Of a stretch of 64,000 nt of DNA, positions 38,200 to 48,828 are shown in pieces; positions within the stretch are counted from its first letter, which is position 1, and the number at the start of each line of letters is the position of its first letter. The notes below the pieces were generated by a model. The model was given only the letters and a program-made list of their open reading frames with translations. It was not told the origin of the DNA and did not search any database. Source of the stretch: Clostridia bacterium UC5.1-1D2 (GTDB taxonomy: Bacteria; Bacillota; Clostridia; Lachnospirales; Lachnospiraceae); contig BBZN01000008.1 of assembly GCA_001304855.1 (NCBI GenBank), positions 1 through 64,000 on the forward strand, given 5' to 3'. Position numbers and translations under genes: made by a program.

Positions 38200-40503
38200 A
38201 TGGCATGTATCGCAATATATCAGATTATGCTGGACGACGGAAGTATGATACGGCTGTCGGGAAGAGAACTTCGGGAAAGCGAAGATATCCTGTATTCTCA
38301 GTGGAATGAACGGTACTATGCATTGGAGTGTGCAGAGGACTGTCCTGGATATCAGCAGGAGAGGGACAGTGAGGCGAGAAGGATTTCCCTTGAAGCAATA
38401 AGAAAGGCAGTGAAGGAAGGCAACGATATTAATGTCAAAGGGCGCAATATTTTAAACGGCCGGTGGCTTTTGCTTAGGGTGATGGGGGGAGGGGGGACTA
38501 AGAGCGCGATTCTTCTCATCGAAGATATCCACAACCAGCTCATAAGGGAGCGGAAGAAAAGACGTCTTGAAATCTATCATTTTTACCGGGAGCGCATCAA
38601 CCAGATAAGGGATAAGGGATTTATCTGCGGTCTGGTTGTACTGGACATGGACAAGAAAGGCGCCCTGCGCTTTGCGGACAGCCGCGCGGCGGAGTATGTA
38701 AGGGAAAACAGGGACAGGGATGTTCTTGAAGGCCTGCACAGATACATGGTAAAAACTGTGCCGGGAAAAGAGATGGGCAGTGACCACTGGCTCAGTGACA
38801 TGGAATGCCGGAACATTAATCTGGGGGAGCCGGGGACGGACTCCTGGATACAGATCCACAGCCGGAATGTAGTGACGGAGAGGGGCCGTCATTATAAGTA
38901 TCTGATGTATGCGGGAATGAAGCCTGAATCCTGGGGGATGGGAGAATGGGAACACAGCCGCCGTCTGGTGGAAGCGTCGGAAGGCTATATGTTTGAGTGG
39001 AATATCCGGGACGATATTCTCATTTTGGGGGATAACTGGAATCACAAATTCAGGGCGGTGGCACGAAGCCGGGGCCGGGGGTTACAAAATGATGGAGAGC
39101 TACATATGGAGGGAGGATCGCCCCCGGCTGAGAAAGTTTTTCAACTCCGTTCTGTCGGGGGACAGCCAGGACAATATGCTGATTCGCTTCAAAACCGCTG
39201 AGAAGGAGAACAGTTTTGCCTGGTGCAGCGTAAGCCTTCTCAGCGTGCTCTGCGATATGGAGCTTCCGGTGTATGTGGTGGGAATTGTGAAGGACATAAA
39301 CTGGAAGCTGAAGCAGCTTTTGGAGCGTTCTCTGGAGGGCTATGAAGGTTCGGCAAAGAACCGGGCGGCGGAAGCCAGAGATTATGCAAAGAAGGTGCTT
39401 GGCGGATCGAAAGACGAAATCCACGCTCTCTTGGTTATCGGAACGGAGAATATTATTCCAACGGAGGATGCCGTGGGGCTGGATATTCTCACCTACCAGT
39501 ATATTGAGACCATAACAAAGATGATATATCCCAAGGACAGGGTGTGGATAGAGGACGGCAATATTATTCTATTCCTTAACGGCATAGGGAGCCGGGAAAA
39601 TGTGAGAAATAAGGCTAACCGCATAGCCCGTATTCTGGAGCGGGTCAGCGGCGACAATGCGGCTATCGACATTGGCACTGCACTTTTCCCTGAAAACGGA
39701 GAAACCTGTGAGGAGCTTTGCCGGTATGCAGGGGACCAGCTGTGGAATAATGGTACGCGGCTGGACCGGGAAATGGACGAGCTGGGTGAAAAGCCCATAG
39801 AGGCGGAGGGCGGTTACCACTCGTTTATGGCTGATATTGTGGACGAGTGGTACCGTATGATGCGGGTTAACAATCTTTTGGAGAAAAAAATGAAGATGAC
39901 GGAGGCCCAGCTTTTACTGAGCCAGATAAAGCCTCATTTTATCTATAATGTTCTTGCAAACATTAAGTCTCTGATTTATTCTGACCCTGAGCGGGCGGAA
40001 ACCGTCATTGTGGCGTTCACGAAATTCCTGCGCATTCAGCTGGACGCAGTGGGAAGGGACGAGATGGCTCCCTTCACCGAAATTCTCAATTTTATATCTT
40101 GTTATCTGGAGATCGAGGCCAACCGATTTCCGGGAAAGTTCCGGGTACATTACGAGATAGGGTTTAGTGAATTTTTTCTGCCTCATTTCAGTCTGCAGCC
40201 TTTGGTGGAAAATGCCATCAAACACGGTATCTGCAAACGGGCGGGCCCAGGTAACATTACAATCCGCTCTTATGTCAGAGAGGATGAAATTGTAGTGGAG
40301 GTGGAGGACGACGGGGTTGGATTTGATATGGAGGCTTCTTTGGAAAAGGGGGAAGGAAGCAGGTGGGACTTGAAAATGTAAAAGCGCGTATATCTTATTT
40401 ATCCCACGGAAGACTGCACATTATCAGCGCTCCGGGAAACGGTACGGTAGCATCTGTCATAATACCGAAAACATCCCAGGAGGTGCAATTGGATGATTAT
40501 TAA
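38200..40503 (+). CDS. Cytoplasmic sensor kinase: PAS-like, PAS, GGDEF-like and LytS/YesM kinase domains, frameshifted
   Basis: About 767 residues with no membrane segment. Two PAS-like regions occupy roughly residues 1-110 and 245-390. Next is a domain that follows the GGDEF fold (IEDGNIILFLNGIGSRENV, IDIGTALFPENGETCEELCRYA) but lacks the GGDEF active-site motif. The kinase module has LSQIKPHFIYNVLANI (His phosphorylation), PLVENAIKHGI and VEDDGVGFD. Breaks near 39060 and 40360 are repaired; the C-terminus is VASVIIPKTSQEVQLDDY. ATG 38200 follows CGGGGA; ATG 38137 is an in-frame alternative without a clear site. It overlaps the regulator gene by 11 bases and is its likely partner. Confidence 0.78.
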
Positions 40504-41317
40504 TATAATAGCAGTGGACGATGAGATTAATATCCTGAACGATATGAAGCGGATACTGGGAAGAATACCGGGAACCCAGGTGGAAGGGGGCTTTACATCC
40601 TCCCTGGAGGCGCTGAAGTTTGTCAACAAAAAGCCTATCGACGTGGCTGTGCTGGACATCGATATGCCTGAGCTCAACGGCATAGAGCTGGCGGGGATGC
40701 TGCGGAACATATACCCGGAACTGCAGATAATATTTGCCACGGGATATGACAGATACGCCCTGGCTGCCCATCATCTGGACGCCCTGGGGTATCTGCTGAA
40801 ACCCTATACCTTTCAGGAGGTGGAGAAGGCGGTAAACCGGGCCCGTTTTCTCATCGAAGGCATGAGAGGGCGGCCGGATACGGGGGTGGAGGTGCGCTGC
40901 TTCGGGACCTTTGACGTAATGATAGAAGCCGGCCTATGTTTTTAAATATAACAAAGCCAAAGAGCTGTTCGCACTGCTTGTGGACGCCAGGGGGGAATGA
41001 TTTCCATGGAACAGGGCAATTACTTTTCTGTGGGAGGAGAGGGAATATGATAAGCGGGTAAAAGCCCTGTACCGGAAAGCGGTGTCCGTGATGCGCAGTA
41101 CCTTTAAGGAAGCCGGCTGCGAAGACATCTGTATATATTACCGGAGCCATCTGGCCGCTAATGTGGAGCGCTTCCAGTGCGACTACTATTTTTTTTAAAG
41201 GGGAATTCAAACTATAAGCGCAATTTTGCCGACAATTATATGCCGGAATACAGCTGGGCCGAGGAGACCAACGCCAATTTAAAAAATATTTTTAGTCTAT
41301 ACCAGGAATGTCTGTGA
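40493..41317 (+). CDS. Receiver-SARP (BTAD-type) response regulator, frameshifted
   Basis: About 274 residues. The receiver domain has VDDE, phospho-acceptor Asp in VAVLDIDMPELNGI and Lys in YLLKPYT. The output begins VEVRCFGTFDVMI, the start of SARP/AfsR-type winged helices, and continues, after breaks near 40930, 40995 and 41195, with KAKELFALLVDARGG and YRKAVSVMRSTFKEAG. Such domains bind direct repeats and activate transcription. It lies directly upstream of the Tad operon. Confidence 0.75.
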
Positions 41318-41340
41318 TTGGATATTCCTGGTATTTTTGC
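41299..41340 (+). terminator. terminator of the SARP regulator gene
   Basis: The stem TACCAGGAAT/ATTCCTGGTA overlaps the stop codon and is followed by TTTTT. It separates the regulator from the Tad operon, so the latter needs its own promoter. Confidence 0.7.
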
Positions 41341-41474
41341 TGTTAAATGCCCGCAGAAACCGGATAAAATTGTCGGAAAGCAGAGAAAAAAAGAATTTAG
41401 TAATAAAATAAGCATAAAATATTTAAAAAAATATAAAATTTTTCATAAAAAAACCCTGATTTTCACGCTTTGTT

Positions 41475-41516
41475 CACACTTTGGTAGCGTAACCGTTACG
41501 CACAATGTGGTAGAGT
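41475..41516 (+). promoter_or_regulatory. Tad operon promoter with candidate activator repeats
   Basis: Two 16-bp direct repeats (41475-41490 and 41501-41516) match at 13 positions and share TGGTAG. Between them a perfect palindrome GCGTAAC-C-GTTACGC (41487-41501) covers the expected -35. The second repeat ends in a -10-like TAGAGT (41511-41516), preceded by TG as in extended -10 boxes. No good -35 is present, which fits activator dependence. ATG of the first gene is 31 bases further. Confidence 0.5.
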
Positions 41517-41547
41517 AATAACACAAACGTACAGGAGGCCAAAAACG

Positions 41548-42239
41548 ATGACACTTACTCTCATAATGGCAGCGGGAGGGATTGGCCTGGCGGCAGGCTG
41601 GTTTATCCCGGAAGCCGGAGAAAAGCTGATGTCTTATAAGGCCTCGAAAAAAATGAAGGAATACCCCGTATATGGCAATGCTGCAGGAAAGAAATGGCTG
41701 TATATGGCAGGGACGGCTCTTGCGCTGATTGCGTCGGCGCTGGAACCTTCTCCCTGGAAAGCAGTCTTTTTCGCGCTTTTGTCCTATTTGATGTTTGTGG
41801 TTACATATTTGGACAACCGTTACCGCATCATACCCAACGAGGCGGTGCTTGTGACCTTGGGGGCGGGCCTGCTATATGGGCTGGCTGTGAAAGGTCCGGC
41901 AGGACTGGCGGGCTCTCTGGCCGCCATGGCCTGCGGAGTACTTGTCTGCGGAGCCGCGGCTGCTCTTACAAGGGGGAAAGGCGCGGTGGGAGCGGGGGAC
42001 GTAAAGCTGATGGCAGTTTGCTGCTGCATGGCGGGGATGCCGGACTTTATGAATGTACTGCTCTATATGGCGTTGACCTTGGGGGTTTACTGTATAGGGG
42101 GACTTAAGACGAAGCGTCTCACGTTAAAAAGCTATTTTCCTATGGGCGCTTTATCGCTGCGGGCCTGGTGCTGTCTCTGTATCAGCAGCAGCTGGAAAAA
42201 GCCGGGGTTATACTTGGAAGGATTCTGATGGGGGAGTGA
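41548..42239 (+). CDS. Prepilin peptidase (TadV/CpaA, A24 family), frameshifted
   Basis: About 230 residues, six to seven membrane segments. The two catalytic Asp sites appear as VVTYLDNRYRIIPNEA and GAGDVKLMA. It would cleave the leader of the Flp pilins encoded next. One break near 42152 in the C-terminal helix is repaired, giving the end GVILGRILMGE. ATG 41548 follows CAGGAGG. Confidence 0.88.
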
Positions 42240-42244
42240 TTGCG

Positions 42245-42424
42245 ATGAGGGAGAGAGCCTGGGTTAGACGGACGGTCTGGTGGTTTGCAGAGGAGGAGAG
42301 CGGGCAGGGCATGGTGGAATACGTTCTTGCGGTGATGCTTGTGGCCATGGCTGCGATTATAACCTTGAGCAGGGTTGCGCCTCCGCTGGTTGACATTTTT
42401 GGCAGAGTGGATAATGAATTTTAG
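42245..42424 (+). CDS. flp: Flp-family type IVb pilin, copy 1
   Basis: 59 residues. A charged leader ending EEESGQG is followed by MVEYVLAVMLVAMAAIITL, the Flp cleavage site (after Gly) with Glu5-Tyr6 and a hydrophobic helix. The C-terminal part is short (PPLVDIFGRVDNEF). ATG 42245 or GTG 42236 may start it. It overlaps the peptidase region with a GGGGGAG site. Confidence 0.85.
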   Translation: MRERAWVRRTVWWFAEEESGQGMVEYVLAVMLVAMAAIITLSRVAPPLVDIFGRVDNEF

Positions 42425-42548
42425 GGTAGAAGCAGGCGCCCGTATGCAGCGTGAGTAAGATATAAACTGCTTTCCGGAAGGCGGCGGTTTATCATAGACT
42501 AAGAAAATTTAAACTTATGAGTGTAGAAAAAATGAGGAGGAAAGAAAC

Positions 42549-42716
42549 ATGTTAAACGAAATGAAGAATTGGCTGCTGGAGGAAGAAAGCGGACAGGGTA
42601 TGGTAGAATACGGCCTGATTATCGTGCTGATTGCCGTTGTGGTTATCGGAGCTCTTACCGCCATTGGAAACAATCTGAATTCCAAGTTTAATGAGATTGC
42701 AGACAACTTAAACTAG
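42549..42716 (+). CDS. flp: Flp-family type IVb pilin, copy 2
   Basis: 55 residues, with leader EEESGQG and helix MVEYGLIIVLIAVVVIGAL. It is closer to consensus Flp major pilins than copy 1 and ends FNEIADNLN. ATG 42549 follows GAGGAGG. It is followed by a hairpin that may raise its message level. Confidence 0.9.
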   Translation: MLNEMKNWLLEEESGQGMVEYGLIIVLIAVVVIGALTAIGNNLNSKFNEIADNLN

Positions 42717-42822
42717 TATAAGTGGCTTGCTGGTTTTTGGAAGCCGGATGCATTGCCGGAAGAAAGAGCACTGGACATTTTTGCATCATAAATCTGAGGG
42801 CGATGACCCAATATGAAGAAAG

Positions 42823-42869
42823 CAAAGACATTGCAAGTGGGAACTGAAGAGTCCTTTGCAATGTCTTTG
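42823..42869 (+). other. intercistronic hairpin after the major pilin gene
   Basis: A perfect 14-bp inverted repeat (42823-42836 with 42856-42869) lies between flp copy 2 and cpaB. The T tract is weak. It would act as a leaky terminator or 3' stabiliser, favouring pilin over assembly genes. Confidence 0.6.
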
Positions 42870-42894
42870 TTACTCTATGAGAGGACTAAAGAAC

Positions 42895-43688
42895 ATGAAG
42901 CGGACAAAGTGGATTGCACTTTTAGCGGCGCTGATTGCAAGCTATGCCGTATGGCAGATACTCAGCAGCCAGGTAAAAAAGCAGGAGGCGGAACTGGATT
43001 ACCGTCAGGTAGTGGTAGCCGGAACAGAAATAAAAAAGGGAGCCGTAGTGCAGCGGGGACAGCTGGAGGTGAAGAAGATACCCAGGCAGTATACCCCCAA
43101 GGATGCGCTGGAGGAAGGCGGAGCCGCCGTCGGGAAGGTGGCCCAGAGCGGAATCGTCCCCGGAGAGATTCTCACACCGGCCCGGTTGTCCGATCCGGAG
43201 GACGGGCAGGCAGGCCTGGCCTACAAGATACCGGAAGACCACAGGGCGCTCACTCTGACGGTGGGTATTGAGGCGGGGGTTGCAGGCATGATACTTCCCG
43301 GCGATAACGTGGATATTCTTATCAGTATGCCGGCTGATATGGAGAATGTTCCCCTACCTGCAGCGCCGGAAGAGGGCGCAGAGGGCGCGGAGGCGCCGCA
43401 GATTTTGGCGGAAGGACAGACAGGGGATACTAATTTCGACACCTTTTACCTTCTGGAGAAGGTTCCTGTGCTGGCCTGCAGCCGCAGTCTCAGCCCGGAA
43501 GCTGCGGAGCAGACGACTGCCGAGCGGGGGGAGATCTACGACAGCGTCACCCTTTCGCTGACCCGTGGGGAGGCGATGGATGTTGAACATTACACCTATG
43601 CCGCCAGGAGTATGGCGGGAATATACGACTGACGCTGCGGCCGTCCGAACAGGAGGCGGAAGCTTCCCAAAATGAGACTGAGGAGTAA
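42895..43688 (+). CDS. cpaB: Pilus assembly protein CpaB/RcpC (SAF domain), frameshifted
   Basis: About 264 residues: N-terminal membrane anchor, then a SAF domain (VVVAGTEIKKGAVVQRGQLEVKKIP split here as the start and end of the motif) and an RcpC-type C-terminal region (PEDHRALTLTVG, GMILPGDNVDILI). A Glu/Ala/Pro-rich insert lies near residue 160. One break near 43622 is repaired. In Gram-negative Tad systems this protein helps the secretin; Gram-positive homologues act outside the membrane. Confidence 0.85.
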
Positions 43689-43694
43689 AGAGCG

Positions 43695-44887
43695 ATGAAG
43701 ATAAGAACAATTGTGGCAGGAGCGGGTATGGAGGAGACCACCCGGTTGGAATATCTGCTGGAAAATACGGAGATTGATATCTGCGGAAGGATAAACGATA
43801 TATCCGGCGGAATCGAGGCCCTGGATCGGGAAAAGCCGGAACTCCTTCTCATAACCGGCGTCTATGACAGAAAAATGCAAATGTTCTGTCAGCAGGTCTA
43901 TATCCTTTACCCTATGTGCGTCATTGTTCTCCTGACAGGCGATGCGGACATGGAGCTGTACGGACGGGCTATGGAGAACGGCGTCAGGAGGATCATCTCC
44001 CCTGTTCCCGAAAGCGGCATTCTGGTAAGCATGCTGAAGGAATGCTGTATCAGCGAGCGATCCAGACAGGAAAATATCAGCGGGGAGAACCTGGGCCGCC
44101 CCAAGACGGAGGTGCTCTTTGTGTTTGGAGCCAAGGGCGGTATCGGAAAGACCGCCCTGGCTGTAAATCTGGCTACCAGGCTGGCAATGTCCAAGCGGAA
44201 GGTTATTCTCATCGACTGCAACCTGCAGTATGGAGATACGGGGCTCTTTCTTGGAATGGAGCCTAAGGAGACGATGGCGGAGCTTCTTCAGGAACAGAGA
44301 AACCCAACCCTGGACACGGTCAACACCTTTCTCGCCTACCATCAGTCCGGCCTCCGGGTGCTCTTTGGCCCCAAAAGTCCGGAGTACGCAGATATTATCG
44401 GCGGAAAGAATATCGACAAAGTAATTTCCGTACTCAGGAATTATTACGATTATATTATCATAGACGGGGCGGTGGGATTTAACGACGTAAATCTGGCCCT
44501 TCTGGATATCTGCAGCCGTATTTTGTTTGTGACCCAGCCGGATCTGTGTACGCTGAAGAATACGAAGAAGGCGTTTCTGCTCCTCCAATCTCTCAACATT
44601 GAGTCCAAAATCAAGGTGGCGCTGATGGAGGCGTCGGGAAAAGCAGTATCGGCCTTGGGGATGTGGAGCGTGTTCTGGGACGAAAGATCGATGTGACGAT
44701 CTCCCGGGATGAAAAGCTTATGGCGTCCTGTCTGAACCAGGGAATGCCGGTGGTGCTTGCGGTTTCCAAAAGCCGGATTTCTTCCGATTACGGGAAAGCC
44801 GCGGGGCTGGTTGAACAGGGCTTTGTGACGGTGAGGGGATCGAAAGAGAGGGGCCGGAAAATGTCAAGAAAAAACAAAAGAAAGTAG
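43695..44887 (+). CDS. cpaE: CpaE/TadZ-like ATPase, frameshifted
   Basis: About 396 residues. An atypical receiver-like N-terminal domain is followed by a ParA/MinD-type P-loop domain with deviant Walker A FGAKGGIGKTAL and LIDCNLQYGDTGLF. It localises the Tad machine at the cell pole. A break near 44632 separates the C-terminal NGGVGKSSIGLGDVERVLG. The C-terminus is very basic (MSRKNKRK). It is three bases from tadA. Confidence 0.87.
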
Positions 44888-44890
44888 AGG

Positions 44891-46231
44891 GTGAGCCAGA
44901 TGGGGCTTTTGGAGCGCCTGGAACAGGCGAAGATGGTCAAGGCGGCCTATGAGAAGGACGTAAAGCTGGAAGAGATGGTTTATTACGACCAGTATGAATC
45001 CTTTAAGGAGAGCATTCACGGGGAGCTGGTGAAAAACGCCGGCGAGACGGAAGGCCAGAGCCTGAAGGAGCTGGTCACCAAGCTTGTGGAGGAAAAGGGG
45101 GAGGACATACCCAAGCCCACCCAGCGTCAGCTCATAGAACAGATTGTGGATGAAGCTGCGGGGCTGGGTCCTCTGGAGCGGCTGCTGAAGGACGACAGCA
45201 TCTCCGAGGTGATGGTGAACGGGCCTTACAGCATCTACGTGGAGAGAAAGGGAAGGCTGGAGCTTACGGACATCAAACTGCGGGATGACAAGCATGTGTT
45301 GGATCTTGTAAACCGCATCGTAACTCCCATCGGCCGGCGCTGCGACGAGGCCAGTCCCATGGTGGACGCCAGGCTGAAAGACGGCTCCCGTGTGAACGCA
45401 ATCATTCCTCCCCTGGCTTTAAGCGGGCCCACCATTACCATACGTAAATTCTCCAAAGTGCCACTGAGGGCGGAAAACCTGATAGACTTTGGCTCCGCCT
45501 CCTTCGGAATGCTGGGATTTCTGGACGCCTGCGTAAAGGCTAAGGCCAACATCATAGTCTGCGGAGGAACCGGAAGCGGTAAAACCACCCTTCTGAATAT
45601 TCTGTCGGGATTCATACCCGAGGATGAGCGCATTGTGACCATCGAGGATTCGGCGGAGCTTCAGTTGAGTCAGAGGCATACCATTACCCTGGAGAGCAGA
45701 CCGGCCAATGCGGAGGGAAGCGGAAGAATCTCCATCCGGGATCTGGTGCGGAACTCTCTGCGTATGAGGCCGGACCGCATTATCGTTGGAGAGTGCCGTT
45801 CCGGTGAAACCCTGGATATGCTTCAGGCCCTCAACACAGGCCATGACGGTTCCATGACGACGGCCCATGCAAATTCCTCCAGAGATTTAATCGCCAGACT
45901 GGAGACTATGGTGCTTATGGCGGGAATGGAGCTTCCGGTGCGGGCTATCAGGGAACAGATTGCCTCGGCTATTGATATTATTGTCAACCAGTCCAGGTTA
46001 AAGGACGGAAGCAGGAAGATTGTGGAGATCTCCGAGGTGGTTGGAATGGAAGGCGAGGTTGTGACCCTGCAGACCCTGTACCACTTTGTTATCGACGGCT
46101 ATGACTCTGCCGGAAAGGTTATGGGAAAATTCCAGTTTACCGGCATACGGCCTAAAGTAATTGGGAAGATGGAGGACCGCGGCATACATGTGCGGATTCC
46201 TGGTTCATATAGGGGGGCGCAGTATGAATGA
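44891..46231 (+). CDS. tadA: Tad secretion ATPase TadA/CpaF
   Basis: Intact, 446 residues. The type II/IV secretion ATPase has Walker A GGTGSGKTTLLN, Asp box and Walker B RPDRIIVGECR, and the His box TGHDGSMTTAHANS. It powers pilin polymerisation. The start is GTG 44891 after AGAGG. Overlaps tadB by eight bases. Confidence 0.95.
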   Translation: MSQMGLLERLEQAKMVKAAYEKDVKLEEMVYYDQYESFKESIHGELVKNAGETEGQSLKELVTKLVEEKGEDIPKPTQRQLIEQIVDEAAGLGPLERLLKDDSISEVMVNGPYSIYVERKGRLELTDIKLRDDKHVLDLVNRIVTPIGRRCDEASPMVDARLKDGSRVNAIIPPLALSGPTITIRKFSKVPLRAENLIDFGSASFGMLGFLDACVKAKANIIVCGGTGSGKTTLLNILSGFIPEDERIVTIEDSAELQLSQRHTITLESRPANAEGSGRISIRDLVRNSLRMRPDRIIVGECRSGETLDMLQALNTGHDGSMTTAHANSSRDLIARLETMVLMAGMELPVRAIREQIASAIDIIVNQSRLKDGSRKIVEISEVVGMEGEVVTLQTLYHFVIDGYDSAGKVMGKFQFTGIRPKVIGKMEDRGIHVRIPGSYRGAQYE

Positions 46232-47170
46232 AATAATGGCGGCGGGCCTGTTCGGCATATACGTATTTGCAATTGTATTTTTTCAGGCAAGGTGGTATTC
46301 CGGAAGCAGGAGATGCTGAAGATTCGTCTGGAGCGGATTCAGGCTATGGGGAAGCAGGAAGAAGGGTTTCTCCGGATGGACGTAAAGGAGAAAAGACAGC
46401 GCCGGCAGACGAAGGGCTTTAATATGTTGGGACGAATACAAAAGGAGCTGGATGGAGCCGGAATCGCTGTCAGTTCTCTGGAGTATCTGGGAATTTGGAT
46501 AGCCGCAGCTGCCATTCTTCCCCTGGGGTGCTATGTAAGTACCAGGAATGTGGCCGTATCCGGGATTCTTTTGGCGGGAGCAGCGCTGGTTCCGCCTTTG
46601 GCAGTCCGGATTATCAGAAAAAGACGGCTGGAACAATTTTCCTCTCAGCTGGGCGATGCGCTGATGATTCTGGGAAATTGCCTGCGCAGCGGCTTTTCCA
46701 TTCAGCAGTCCATCGGACGTATTGCTTCCGATATGCCGGAGCCCATTGCCCAGGAATTTCGTATGGCGGTCATGGAGATGAATTACGGAGCCACGCTCCA
46801 GGATGCCCTGACGGCTGTGGCCATACGGATGGAAAATAAGGATCTGGACCTTGTCACCACGGCGATCCGGATTCAGCAGAGGGTGGGGGGAAACCTTTCG
46901 GAGATTATCGACAACGTGTCGGAAACCATTAAAGACAGGAACCGCATCCGAAAAAACTTAAAAACGCTGACGGCTCAGGGGCGGATGTCGGGGATGGTTT
47001 TAGGAGGGCTTCCTCTGATAACTCTGGGGATAATGACGGTTATCAATCCAGAGTATACAGGCACTTTTTTTACCACCAGTTTTGGCTACAAAGCTTTGGG
47101 ACTGGCGGCCTGTATGGAGATTGCAGGTTTTTATGTCATATATAAAATTGTTAACATACGAATCGACTAA
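46224..47170 (+). CDS. tadB: Tad inner-membrane platform protein TadB, frameshifted
   Basis: About 315 residues of the GspF/TadB type II secretion F fold. The N-terminal helix (NEIMAAGLFGIYVFAIVFF) is joined to the rest by a break near 46290. Later helices and the cytoplasmic four-helix domain (LGDALMILGNCLRSGFSIQQS) are typical. Pairs with TadC downstream. Confidence 0.87.
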
Positions 47171-47187
47171 AAAAGGGGGCCCTGCTA

Positions 47188-47910
47188 ATGAAAAAAATAA
47201 GTCTTATGGCGGCAGTTTTTATAGGCAGTATGATTCTTCTGCCGGGAACCGCCTGGGGGGAGGAAGCAGCTTTTCCACAGTATGCCCAGACCATCATACA
47301 GAAGATGGAGTCTGAGACGGAAAAGGGATTGATGGTGGATACCGGGATATCATTTGCATCTGTGGACGAAGCCAAACGGTTTTCGGCCTATTTTTACCGG
47401 TATGGATATTGGGGCGAGGAGCCGGTCAAAGTGGCTTTACGCTCCTGGCCTGACCAGCCCTCCAATTATGAGCTGCGCATATCGGTGGAGGACGCCAGGC
47501 TGGCGGCGTCTCAGCACAGGCAGGTGGAGACGGCTCTCAGAGAGGTGTCCGACGCCATTGCCGCCGTTTCCGCAGATCAGAGAGCCAGGGCCGAGGCCGC
47601 TTATGATTGGATATACAATCACATGGAATATGATTATACGCTGCAGAGCAAATCCATGTATACGGCTTTGGCTACAGGCAAAACCATATGCGTCGGTTAT
47701 GCGGAAATGTTCCGCACCCTCTGCCAAAACCTGGGGATGGATTGTGAGCTCATATACGGTGATAACCATGTTTGGAACCGGGTTCTTATAGACGGGCAAT
47801 GGCGGTATGCGGATATTACGTGGGACAAGAATCTGGGGGAACACAGATGGAGGCTTGTGACCGAGAGTGAGTGGAATGAGACTCATCCGGTCAGGAAAGG
47901 GACGTTCTGA
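47188..47910 (+). CDS. Secreted transglutaminase-like protein in the Tad operon
   Basis: Intact, 240 residues. A signal peptide (MKKISLMAAVFIGSMILLPG, cleavage near AWG-EE) exports it. The transglutaminase-like triad is visible: Cys in GKTICVGYAEMF, His in GDNHVWNRV and Asp in YADITWDKN. Such folds are mostly cysteine peptidases; some cross-link proteins. It lies between tadB and tadC, 17 bases after tadB, so it is probably made with the pilus. Its substrate may be a pilin or wall protein; this is inference. Confidence 0.82.
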   Translation: MKKISLMAAVFIGSMILLPGTAWGEEAAFPQYAQTIIQKMESETEKGLMVDTGISFASVDEAKRFSAYFYRYGYWGEEPVKVALRSWPDQPSNYELRISVEDARLAASQHRQVETALREVSDAIAAVSADQRARAEAAYDWIYNHMEYDYTLQSKSMYTALATGKTICVGYAEMFRTLCQNLGMDCELIYGDNHVWNRVLIDGQWRYADITWDKNLGEHRWRLVTESEWNETHPVRKGTF

Positions 47911-47911
47911 G

Positions 47912-48819
47912 ATGTGGATTTTAATTGCTGCTGCGGGAACGGGGATCTTTGTCCTGCAGGTGCTTTCAATGGCGCTTGTCGGCAAGAAGCGCCGCAGTCT
48001 TGAGGCTCAGCTGGATAAGATAGCGGACATGGGGGAACAAGGAGGCCCGGGCGGTCCGAAGATGGGGAAGGCTCTCTGCTGGGAAGGGCGGGAAAGCTAT
48101 ATTTGGCCGTCTGGTGGCAACCGTAGGTTCCGTGATTCCCATCAGTCATAAGGAGAACGAGCGGATACGGATTCTCATGGTTCAGGCAGGCTCAATCTCC
48201 AGGCTGAGGAATATATGGTAATGCAGATTCTGGCGGTGCTGGGCGGCGCAGCCTGGGCTTATATCTGGGAGTTGTGTTCGGGAAGGGAAGGCTGTTTCCC
48301 GCCGCTTTGGGACTGTATGCAGGATATACGGTTTTCCGCCTGTTTTTCAGCCGGAGGGTGACCTGGCGAAAAGAACAGATTCTCAACCAGATGCCGGAGA
48401 TACTGGACCTTTTAAGCATCAGCGTGGAAGCCGGACTGAGCTTTAACCAGGCTTTTCAGTATATTGCGGAGCAATGTGAGGGAACCCTGGTGGAGGAAAT
48501 CGTCTACGCAGGCCGGGCTATGGCCCTGGGCAGAACCCGAAGGGCGGCCCTGGAGGATATGGCGGACCGGTGCGGGATGGATGAGGTGAGGACCTTTACC
48601 AGCGCGGTAATCCAGGCTGACGAGATGGGTATCTCCCTGAAGAACATATTGGTGACTCAGGCCCAGGAGGCCCGGGACTCCAAGCGGATGAGAACGGAGG
48701 AAAGGGCTCAGAAGGTGCCCATCAAGATGCTTCTTCCTATGGGAGTATTGATATTTCCGGTACTGCTGATTATACTCATGGCTCCGTCAATACCGCGGAT
48801 AATGGGAGCATTGTTATAA
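47912..48819 (+). CDS. tadC: Tad inner-membrane platform protein TadC, frameshifted
   Basis: About 300 residues of the TadC/GspF type. Features are the N-terminal helix MWILIAAAGTGIFVLQVL, the cytoplasmic MPEILDLLSISVEAGLSF and GMDEVRTFTSAVIQADEMG, and a C-terminal helix. It has at least three breaks between 48060 and 48270. It forms the platform with TadB. Confidence 0.85.
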
Positions 48820-48828
48820 GGAGGGCGC

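Noticed and set aside
41318-41460. AT-rich stretch before the Tad operon as a replication origin or foreign segment
   Set aside because: No DnaA-box cluster or integration scar; the A/T richness is limited to an intergenic regulatory region.
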